From Saccharothrix sp. S26 (GTDB lineage Bacteria > Actinomycetota > Actinomycetes > Mycobacteriales > Pseudonocardiaceae), in NCBI RefSeq assembly GCF_021390395.1, contig NZ_JAJUWT010000038.1, positions 1 to 58,604 on the forward strand: DNA of 58,604 nt, written 5' to 3'. Of the stretch, positions 27,214 to 34,009 are shown piece after piece (position 1 is the first letter of the stretch; each line of letters begins with the position of its first letter). A program made the translations under genes and the position numbers. A model generated the notes under the pieces. It did not search any database and was not told the DNA's origin. It worked only from the letters and a program-made list of their open reading frames with translations.

Positions 27214-27669
27214 TCAGAGCGCGTTCGCGACCTCGACCGAGAGCGACACGGTGACCTCCGGGTGGAGCCGGACGTTCACCGAGTGCTTGCCGAGGGTCTT
27301 GATGTGACCCGCGATCTCGACGGCCCGCTTGTCCAGCGTGGGGCCGCCGGCCGCACGCACGGCCGACACGACGTCGGACGAGGTGACGGAGCCGAACAGC
27401 TTCTTCGAGCCGGCCGCGGCCTTGGCCTTCAGCGTCACGGAGCCGAGGCCCTCGAGCGTGGCCTTGATCTCCTTGGCGTGGTCCAGGTCGCGGACCCGGC
27501 GGGTCTCCTGCGCCCGGCGGATGACCTCCACCTGCTTGGCCGCGCCCTTGCTGGCGAGGATCGCCAGGCCGCGGGGCAGCAGGTAGTTGCGGCCGTAGCC
27601 GTCCTTGACCTCGACGATGTCGCCGGGGCCGCCGAGGCCGGTCACGTCAGCGGTGAGGATGAGCTTCAC
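27214..27669 (-). CDS. rplI: 50S ribosomal protein L9
   Basis: 151 residues. The N-terminal L9 domain has MKLILTADVTGLGGPGDIVE and VKDGYGRNYLLPRGLAILAS, with the conserved Gly-rich loop. The long central helix and C-terminal domain (LFGSVTSSDVVSAVRAAGG) are complete. L9 binds 23S rRNA near the L1 stalk. It is the last gene of the rpsF-ssb-rpsR-rplI operon, 16 bp after rpsR. Confidence 0.97.
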   Translation of the reverse strand: MKLILTADVTGLGGPGDIVEVKDGYGRNYLLPRGLAILASKGAAKQVEVIRRAQETRRVRDLDHAKEIKATLEGLGSVTLKAKAAAGSKKLFGSVTSSDVVSAVRAAGGPTLDKRAVEIAGHIKTLGKHSVNVRLHPEVTVSLSVEVANAL

Positions 27670-27685
27670 GATGCCGTCCCCTTTC

Positions 27686-27925
27686 TCAGCGAGCGGTCGA
27701 GGTGTAGGGCAGCAGCGCCATCTCGCGGGCGTTCTTGACGGCGACCGCGACGTCGCGCTGGTGCTGGGAGCAGTTGCCGGTGACCCGGCGGGCGCGGATC
27801 TTGCCCCGGTCCGAGATGTACTTCCGGAGCAGGGTGGTGTCCTTGTAGTCGATCAGGTTGGCGTTGCGGTCCTTGCAGAACGCGCAGACCTTCTTCTTGG
27901 GCTTGCGCACAGGCGGCTTGGCCAT
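27686..27925 (-). CDS. rpsR: 30S ribosomal protein S18
   Basis: 79 residues with the S18 core KDTTLLRKYISDRGKIRARR and VTGNCSQHQRDVAVAVKNAR. The N-terminus KKVCAFCKDRN contains C-x-x-C, with further Cys in TGNC, so this is the zinc-binding (C+) form of S18. Actinomycetes usually also keep a zinc-free paralogue elsewhere for zinc starvation. It lies between ssb and rplI. Confidence 0.97.
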   Translation of the reverse strand: MAKPPVRKPKKKVCAFCKDRNANLIDYKDTTLLRKYISDRGKIRARRVTGNCSQHQRDVAVAVKNAREMALLPYTSTAR

Positions 27926-27976
27926 GTGTGAACTCCTGGTATTACGCAGTGAAGTGTGGAGTGGACCGGTGCCGGT

Positions 27977-28474
27977 CTAGAAGGGGGGCTCGTCGGCGAA
28001 GCCACCGGAGCCGGCCGGGGGCGCGGAGCCCCACGGGTCGTCGGCCGGTGCGCCGCCGCCGCCACCGCGGGACTGACCGCCGCCGCCGAAGCCGCCGCCG
28101 CCGTCCCCGCGGCTCACCTTGTTGACCTTCGCGGTCGCGTAGCGCAGCGAGGGGCCGATCTCGTCGACCTCAAGCTCGATGACGGTGCGCTTCTCGCCTT
28201 CCTTCGTCTCGAAGGAACGCTGGCGCAGCCGCCCGGTCACGAGCACGCGCGAACCGCGGGTGAGGGACTCGGCCACGTTCTCCGCGACCTGCCGCCACAC
28301 GTTGCACCGCAGGAACAGCGCTTCGCCGTCCTTCCACTCACCGCTCGCCCGGTCGAACGTGCGGGGGGTGGAGGCCACGGTGAAGCTCGCCACCGCGGCG
28401 CCGGACTGGGTGAAGCGGAGCTCGGGGTCGGCGGTCAGGTTGCCGACCACCGTGATCGTCGTCTCGCCTGCCAT
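27977..28474 (-). CDS. ssb: Single-stranded DNA-binding protein
   Basis: 165 residues. The OB fold (1-115) starts AGETTITVVGNLTADPELRF and includes LFLRCNVWRQVAENVAESLT and GSRVLVTGRLRQRSFETKEG. A Gly-rich linker (GGGGFGGGGQSRGGGGG) leads to the acidic tip ADEPPF that recruits partner proteins; the usual tip is DDDIPF. It binds ssDNA as a tetramer during replication and repair. It is the second gene of the operon, 13 bp after rpsF. Confidence 0.96.
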   Translation of the reverse strand: MAGETTITVVGNLTADPELRFTQSGAAVASFTVASTPRTFDRASGEWKDGEALFLRCNVWRQVAENVAESLTRGSRVLVTGRLRQRSFETKEGEKRTVIELEVDEIGPSLRYATAKVNKVSRGDGGGGFGGGGQSRGGGGGAPADDPWGSAPPAGSGGFADEPPF

Positions 28475-28487
28475 GTGTCGGGGGCTC

Positions 28488-28817
28488 CTAGGCCTTGGCG
28501 GCGATTCGCGCCGCGGTCTTCGCGGCCTTGGCGGGCTCGCGCCGGATGACCTTCGTCCGGAGCACCGTCTCCTGCAGACCCAGCTGGCGGTCCAGCTCCT
28601 TCACCGCGTCGGGGGTCGAGATCAGGTCGAGGACGGCGTAGATGCCCTCGGAGTTCTTGTTGATCTCGAAGCTCAGCCGGCGCTTGCCCCACACCTCGAC
28701 CTTCTCCACGTTGCCACCCGTGGTGCGGATGACGTTGAGGAACGTGTCAAGGGACGGCGCGATCGTGCGCTCGTCGAGACTGGGGTCGAGGATGACCATC
28801 ACTTCGTAATGACGCAT
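28488..28817 (-). CDS. rpsF: 30S ribosomal protein S6
   Basis: 109 residues: MRHYEVMVILDPSLDERTI, VEKVEVWGKRRLSFEINKNS, EGIYAVLDLISTPDAVKELD. S6 pairs with S18 on the 30S platform. ATG 28817 is preceded by AGGAGGTGAG eight bases upstream, so the longer form beginning 9 bp further upstream is rejected. The C-terminal Ala/Lys extension (AKAAKTAARIAAKA) is typical of actinomycetes. It is the first gene of the operon; the promoter must lie in 28818-28946. Confidence 0.96.
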   Translation of the reverse strand: MRHYEVMVILDPSLDERTIAPSLDTFLNVIRTTGGNVEKVEVWGKRRLSFEINKNSEGIYAVLDLISTPDAVKELDRQLGLQETVLRTKVIRREPAKAAKTAARIAAKA

Positions 28818-28946
28818 GAAGACCACTCACCTCCTGTGGACTCGGCGGCCACGGACGTTCCGTGGCAGGAGGGTCGTCGCGTCAGCAACCCGAGAAGGGT
28901 AACAGGTGGTGGAGGTCGGGTTTACCAGGGCCTTTGCCGCGGCCGC

Positions 28947-29948
28947 TCAGGCGACGGCGCGGCGCAGCACCCAGGTGCGCACGAGCGCGCCCGTCACGCA
29001 CGACAGCAGCAGCACGGCCAGCAGCACGGGGGCCGCCACGCCGCCGCCCATCCGGCCGGAGCCGGGCAGGGCCTGGGCGCGGCCCGCGGTCTGCACGCCG
29101 TCGTCGTCACCCGCGCCCGGCACGCCGTAACCGGGCCGGTAGCCGCTCACGCCGCCGCCGTAGCGCACGCCGGGCGACGGCGCGTACCGGCCGGGCACGG
29201 CGAACGGCAGGGCGCCGTAGCTGAACAGCGGCACGCGGCCGAAGTTGCCGCCCCACGGGTTGGAGCCGTACAGCGGCACGTCGAGCCCGCCGACGCCGCC
29301 GACCGGGCTGGTGGCCGGATTCCCGGCGGGCGGGGTGGCGCCGGGCTGGGAGGTGCCGGGCGTGCCGCCGGGCTGACCGGTCTGCGGCGGCGGGTTGGGC
29401 GACGGCTTGCCGCCCGGCAGCCCCGGGAGCTGTTCGACCGCCTGCTGGGAGGCGTCCGCGAGCGCCCGCGAGCCGTCCTGGACGGGCGCGACGGCGGTGT
29501 TCACGCCCTGCACGGTGACGCCGCACAGTTTCGTCAGCTCGGTCCGCACGCCGTTGGACAGGGTGACGATGATCGGCCCGAGCAGCGGCAGCTTGACCAG
29601 CTCGGCGTTGACCTTGTTCGCGATCTCGCCGCCGGTGATCACGCCGGATCCGGTCGGGATGGCGCCGATCGGGATCGGCGGCAGGGCCGTGAACACCGGG
29701 CGGAACGGCTCCGCCAGCGGCGGCCCGAGCAGCGGGATCGCCCGGATGAGCTGCACGATCGGGTCGAGCACCGCGGCCGGGCTCAGCGCCACCGGTGTGC
29801 CCGGCGCGCCCTGCACGGTGGTCGCGCAGCTGCCCACGACGACGGGTTCGGCGGCCGCGGCCGACCCGGAGCCCGCGGCGGCGCCGGCCGTGCCGACCGC
29901 GAACACGACAGCCGCCGCGCTCACCAGTCGAATGAGCCGGATCCGCAT
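28947..29948 (-). CDS. Secreted, C-terminally membrane-anchored protein
   Basis: 333 residues from ATG 29948, which has AGGAGG a few bases upstream. It has a signal peptide (LIRLVSAAAVVFAVGTAGAA) with cleavage near AAAAEP, and a ~160-residue folded part with two cysteines (VGSCATTVQG, LTKLCGVTVQG) that could form a disulfide. A Pro/Gly/Gln/Tyr-rich low-complexity region follows (PSPNPPPQTGQPGGTPG, Gly-Tyr-Pro segments). A final membrane helix (APVLLAVLLLSCVTGALV) ends with a basic RTWVLRRAVA. The topology is that of a cell-wall spanning surface protein. The family is not recognised. Confidence 0.72.
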   Translation of the reverse strand: MRIRLIRLVSAAAVVFAVGTAGAAAGSGSAAAAEPVVVGSCATTVQGAPGTPVALSPAAVLDPIVQLIRAIPLLGPPLAEPFRPVFTALPPIPIGAIPTGSGVITGGEIANKVNAELVKLPLLGPIIVTLSNGVRTELTKLCGVTVQGVNTAVAPVQDGSRALADASQQAVEQLPGLPGGKPSPNPPPQTGQPGGTPGTSQPGATPPAGNPATSPVGGVGGLDVPLYGSNPWGGNFGRVPLFSYGALPFAVPGRYAPSPGVRYGGGVSGYRPGYGVPGAGDDDGVQTAGRAQALPGSGRMGGGVAAPVLLAVLLLSCVTGALVRTWVLRRAVA

Positions 29949-29980
29949 GTCTGGCCTCCTGGCGTGACGCCCGCGCTCCG

Positions 29981-30011
29981 CGTTACCTACTTGCAAGTAA
30001 CGAGCGTAGGT
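29981..30011. promoter_or_regulatory. Nested inverted repeats in a divergent promoter
   Basis: TACTTGCAAGTA (29988-29999) is a perfect 12-bp palindrome. It is framed by CGTTAC (29981) with GTAACG (29997-30002), and by ACCTAC (29985) with GTAGGT (30006). It is about 40 bp upstream of the secreted protein start, and the nfo gene diverges from the other side. It is a likely operator; the regulator is not identified. Confidence 0.55.
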
Positions 30012-30104
30012 GCTGATAGTGACGCGGACCATCCCCCGCGATGACAAATTTCCTATCGGCGGCGGTGGCCGATGCGTTGCAGCGCCCGACTACCCTGCAC
30101 ACCC

Positions 30105-30875
30105 ATGCGCATCGGGGCCCACGTCCGCGACGACGACCCGCTCGGCGCCGCCGCCGAACGCAGCGCCGACGTCGTGCAGTTCTTCCTGGCCGACCCACAG
30201 GGCTGGAAGGCCCCGAAGCCGCACCCGCAGACCGACGGGTTGCTGGCCTCGGACCTGGACGTCTTCGTCCACGCGCCCTACCTGGCCAACGTCGCCTCGC
30301 TCAACAACCGCATCCGCATCCCGTCGCGCAAGATCGTGCTCCAGCACGCCGAGGCGGCGGCGAAGGTCGGCGCCAAGGGCCTGATCGTGCACGGCGGGCA
30401 CGTCACCAAGGGCGAGGACCCGAACGAGGGCATCGCCAACTGGCGGAAGATGTTCCAGCGGCAGGCCGACAGCGGCGGCTTCGCGGTCCCGATCCTGATC
30501 GAGAACACCGCGGGCGGCGAGAACGCCATGGCGCGCACGTTCGACATGCTCGGCAGGCTGTGGGACGCGGTCGGCGAGTTCGACGCCGGGTTCTGCCTGG
30601 ACACCTGCCACGCGTTCGCCTCCGGCGAGGACCTGGTCGGCATCGTGGACCGGGTGAAGGCCATCACCGGCCGCATCGACCTGGTGCACCTCAACAGCTC
30701 CCGCGACGAGTTCGGCTCCGCGCGCGACCGGCACGCCAACATCGCCTCCGGCACGATCGACCCCGACCAGCTCGTCGCGGTGGCCGCCGCGGCCGGGTCG
30801 CCGGTGCTGGTCGAGACGCCGGACGAGGGCCAGGCCGCGGACATCGCGTTCCTGCGCGAGCACCTGGGCCGCTGA
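30105..30875 (+). CDS. nfo: Endonuclease IV (apurinic/apyrimidinic endonuclease)
   Basis: 256 residues, TIM-barrel AP endonuclease with a tri-zinc site. Motifs in order: MRIGAHVRDDDPLGAAAERS, FVHAPYLANVAS, LIVHGGHV (His), ILIENTAGGEN (Glu), CLDTCHAFASGEDL (Asp/His), DLVHLNSSRDEFGSARDRH (His/Asp/Arg/His) and a final VLVETPD Glu. It cuts 5' to abasic sites in base-excision repair. ATG 30105 is preferred to 30072, since the family begins MRIGAH. It is followed after 23 bp by a GT87 gene. Confidence 0.92.
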   Translation: MRIGAHVRDDDPLGAAAERSADVVQFFLADPQGWKAPKPHPQTDGLLASDLDVFVHAPYLANVASLNNRIRIPSRKIVLQHAEAAAKVGAKGLIVHGGHVTKGEDPNEGIANWRKMFQRQADSGGFAVPILIENTAGGENAMARTFDMLGRLWDAVGEFDAGFCLDTCHAFASGEDLVGIVDRVKAITGRIDLVHLNSSRDEFGSARDRHANIASGTIDPDQLVAVAAAAGSPVLVETPDEGQAADIAFLREHLGR

Positions 30876-30898
30876 GCGTGGCGCGGGAGGTGGTGTCC

Positions 30899-32272
30899 GT
30901 GCCGGAGCGCACGGGCGCCGGGTCGCGGGCGCCGAGGTTCGGCCGGGCCGCGCTCGCCGCGGTCGTCCTCCTGTGCGGGCTCACGATGTTCGTCGGCTTC
31001 CTCAACAAGGACCGCTGCACCGGGCCCGAGTTCGACCAGTGGGGCCGCAGCGCGCCGGACTACGAGAAGCGCAACAAGGCCGACGTCTGCTACTCCGACA
31101 TCCAGCACCTGTGGATCGGCCGTGACGTCGACCGGCACGTGTTCCCGTACGTCGACGGCGGCATCACGAGCCAGGGCGTGCTGGTCGGCGGCGCGGTCGA
31201 GTACCCGGTGCTCACCGGGCTGATGATCTGGCTGGGCGCGATCCCGGCGCACGACGACGCGGCGTTCCTGCTGTTCTCCGCCCTGCTGATGGCCCCGTTC
31301 GGGCTGGCCACCGGGTGGCTGCTGGGCAAGCTGAGCCGGTGGCGGGCGCTGATCTGGGCGCTCGGCCCGCCGGTGGTGCTCTACGCGTTCCACAACTGGG
31401 ACCTGCCGGTCGTGCTGTGCGCGGTCGCGGCGGTGTACGTGGCGCACCGGGGCTGGGGGCGGCGCGAGCGGCCGCTGGTCGACCGCGCGGTGGCCGCGTC
31501 GGTGCTGCTGGGGATCGGGTTCGCGTTCAAGCTCTACCCGGCGATCTTCGTGCTGCCGCTGTGCCTGTACGTGCTGACCGGCGGCCCGGGTGGGCGGTCG
31601 CTGCCGAGCGGGGCCCGGTACGACGTCGCGGGCGCGGTGAGGGTGGCGTCGGCGGCGGTGGTGACGGTGACGCTGGTGAACCTGCCGTTCGTGCTGGCCG
31701 GGCCCGCGGGGTGGAAGGCGTCGTTCGCGTTCCAGGGCCTGCGGCGGGTCGACATCACCACGAACTCGGTCTGGTTCTGGGGTCTGCGGCCGTTCATGCC
31801 CGACGAGGACATGCAGGTGCTGGTCGGCGTGCTGTCGCCGGTCGCGATCCTGGCGTCGTTCGCGCTGGCGTGCCGGCTGGGGTGGCGGCGCTACCTGCGT
31901 GAGGGCAGCTACCCGTGGGTGGCGGTGTCGGCGGCGATGCTGTGCGGGTTCCTGCTGCTGCACAAGGTGCACTCGCCGCAGTACACGCTGTGGCTGGTGC
32001 CGATGTTCGTGCTGCTGCGGGTGAACTGGGGCTGGGTGGTGGCCTACTTCGCGGCCGACCTCGCCATGGGCGTCGGCATCTTCCGCTGGTACTACGCGAT
32101 CGAGTTCGGCCGGCCGTCCGGCATCTACGACGGGTTCGCCGCGCAGGCCGTGGTGATCGGGGTGTGGGGCCGGGCGGCGCTGCTGGTGGCGTTGTTCCTG
32201 GTGTTCCTGAAGTCGGAGGTCACGTTCGGCGACCTCGATCCGGACCGCCGGCGTCGTACCGCCACCGCGTGA
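30899..32272 (+). CDS. GT87-type (DUF2029) polytopic glycosyltransferase
   Basis: 457 residues from GTG 30899, chosen because GGGAGG lies at 30885-30890. It has about ten membrane helices. The GT-C/DUF2029 signs are a periplasmic first loop with acidic residues (CYSDIQHLWIGRDVDRHVFP), an EYPVLTGLMIWLG segment, the FKLYPAIFVLPLCL motif and KVHSPQYTLWLVPMFVLL. Relatives include mycobacterial polyprenol-phosphate-mannose-dependent transferases such as PimE; the acceptor here is unknown. It ends 18 bp from a convergent paralogue. Confidence 0.85.
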   Translation: MPERTGAGSRAPRFGRAALAAVVLLCGLTMFVGFLNKDRCTGPEFDQWGRSAPDYEKRNKADVCYSDIQHLWIGRDVDRHVFPYVDGGITSQGVLVGGAVEYPVLTGLMIWLGAIPAHDDAAFLLFSALLMAPFGLATGWLLGKLSRWRALIWALGPPVVLYAFHNWDLPVVLCAVAAVYVAHRGWGRRERPLVDRAVAASVLLGIGFAFKLYPAIFVLPLCLYVLTGGPGGRSLPSGARYDVAGAVRVASAAVVTVTLVNLPFVLAGPAGWKASFAFQGLRRVDITTNSVWFWGLRPFMPDEDMQVLVGVLSPVAILASFALACRLGWRRYLREGSYPWVAVSAAMLCGFLLLHKVHSPQYTLWLVPMFVLLRVNWGWVVAYFAADLAMGVGIFRWYYAIEFGRPSGIYDGFAAQAVVIGVWGRAALLVALFLVFLKSEVTFGDLDPDRRRRTATA

Positions 32273-32290
32273 GGGGCCGGCCCGCGCGCG

Positions 32291-33874
32291 TCACGCCGGT
32301 TGGCCCGCCTCCACCGGCTGCTCGGAGCGGCTCGACCGGTCCGACCGGCGCAGCCGCAGCGCGAACCGGTCCGGGGCGCCGTCGATGAACCCGCCGCACG
32401 GGTCGTCGTCGCCCGCCTGGCGGACCTTGTCCAGGCTGGGCCGGTAGATCTCGCGGATGATGAGACCGCACAGCAGGAGCACCGCGACGTCCCGCGCCAC
32501 GACCGCGCCCAGGAACCAGTCGATCGGCAGGCCCTTGTTCTCCACGCCGAGGTAGAAGAACATCCGCGGCACCCAGACCAGCGCGTCCACGACCATCCAC
32601 GCCAGCAGCAGCTTCCACCGGGGCAGGGCGAGCACCGCCAGCGGCACGAGCCACAGCGAGTACTGCGGGCTCCACACCTTGTTGGTCAGCAGGAACGCGG
32701 CCACCACCAGGAACGCGAGCTGCGCGAACCGGGGCCGCCGCGGTGCGGACAGGGCCACGAACCCGACCGCCGCGCAGCACACCAGGAACAGCACCGCGCT
32801 GACCGTGTTGAGCACCTCGGGCGCCTGCCCGTGCGCGAGTCCCGGGTCGAAGCCCTGCCACCCGGTCCACTGCGCGATCACGTTGTAGATCGAGTCCGGG
32901 TCGACGCCGCGCTCGGTGTTGAGCCGGAAGAACTCGCGCCAGCCGGCCGGGTAGAGCCACGCGATGGGCGCGTTCACTACCGCCCACGTGCCCAGCGTCG
33001 CGCCGAACGTGGTCCAGCCGGCCCGCAGCTTGCCCGCCCGCCAGCACAGCAGCAGCAACGGCCCGAGCAGGAACAGCGGGTACAGCTTCGCCGCGCCGCC
33101 CAGCCCCAGCAGCACGCCCGCCAGCACCGGTTTGCGGCGCGCCCAGGCGAGCATGCCCGCCGTCGCGAACGCCGTGGCCAACGTGTCGAAGTTGGTGAAC
33201 GCGTGCACGATCACCAGTGGCGACACCGCCACCAGGACCGCGTCGTACGGCCGCCGCTTGGCCAGTTGCGCCACCGCGTAGGCCGTCACCAGCCACGCCA
33301 GCGCCAGCCACAGCGCGGTGATGTTGAAGTACACGATCACGGTCATGGGGTTGGGCAGCCACCCGGACGAGGCGATCACCGTCCAGCCCTGCGCCATGCG
33401 CGCGTTGAGGAGCTGGAACATGCCCGTCAGCACGGGGTACTCCATGTACCGCACGTGCGCGGTGGGCTTGCCCTCGTCGTCCACCCAGGACGTCTTGTAG
33501 GGGAAGGTGTCCGGCTTGTCCAACCGCTCCGCGGTGTACAGCGGCACGGTGTCGGAGTAGCACATCGCGGTGAACTGCTTGCTGCCCCGCCAGTCCAGCT
33601 GCACCACGCCGTTGTCGTCCACGTACTGCTGCACGCACGGCGACTTCTGGAACCACGCCAGCGCCAGCGTCACGACCGCGAACAGCAGCACCACCCGCAC
33701 GGGCGTCCAGAACCACTGCCTGCCGACCGACGCGTGCCGACCGACGGGCCCGCCCAGCGGCCTGCTCGCCGCCCGCGCGAGCGGCTCGGTCCACGTGGGG
33801 TTGACCCGCTCGTCGGGGCTGAGCGAGTCGGTGTCGTCGGCGTTCGCCTGCGAGGGCTGCGAGGGGCTGGCCAC
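32291..33874 (-). CDS. GT87-type (DUF2029) polytopic glycosyltransferase, second copy
   Basis: 527 residues. It shares with the neighbouring convergent gene the loop MCYSDTVPLYTAERL, the MEYPVLTGMFQLL segment, the AAKLYPLFLLGPLLLL motif and KVWSPQYSLWLVPLAVLAL, plus a longer disordered N-terminus (SPSQPSQANADDTDS) and a basic tail. It has about eleven membrane helices. It probably transfers a sugar from a lipid carrier on the outer face of the membrane. It lies about 80 bp beyond the terminator of the PBP gene in the same orientation, so it needs its own promoter in 33875-33956. Confidence 0.85.
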   Translation of the reverse strand: MASPSQPSQANADDTDSLSPDERVNPTWTEPLARAASRPLGGPVGRHASVGRQWFWTPVRVVLLFAVVTLALAWFQKSPCVQQYVDDNGVVQLDWRGSKQFTAMCYSDTVPLYTAERLDKPDTFPYKTSWVDDEGKPTAHVRYMEYPVLTGMFQLLNARMAQGWTVIASSGWLPNPMTVIVYFNITALWLALAWLVTAYAVAQLAKRRPYDAVLVAVSPLVIVHAFTNFDTLATAFATAGMLAWARRKPVLAGVLLGLGGAAKLYPLFLLGPLLLLCWRAGKLRAGWTTFGATLGTWAVVNAPIAWLYPAGWREFFRLNTERGVDPDSIYNVIAQWTGWQGFDPGLAHGQAPEVLNTVSAVLFLVCCAAVGFVALSAPRRPRFAQLAFLVVAAFLLTNKVWSPQYSLWLVPLAVLALPRWKLLLAWMVVDALVWVPRMFFYLGVENKGLPIDWFLGAVVARDVAVLLLCGLIIREIYRPSLDKVRQAGDDDPCGGFIDGAPDRFALRLRRSDRSSRSEQPVEAGQPA

Positions 33875-33956
33875 GGGGACGGATGCTACGGGCAGGGGTC
33901 AACGGAAGTTGTGAGGTCGCCGCGAACCCGCGGGCCCCGGCCCGCACCCGAGACGC

Positions 33957-33991
33957 GAAGAGGGGCCCGGCACCAGGCCGGACCCCTCTTC
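33957..33991 (-). terminator. Terminator of the PBP gene
   Basis: GAAGAGGGG-CCCGG pairs with CCGG-ACCCCTCTTC (13 of 14 positions), loop of about seven bases. It starts 19 bp after the PBP stop. Confidence 0.82.
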
Positions 33992-34009
33992 ACGTGCGCG
34001 GACCGCGGG

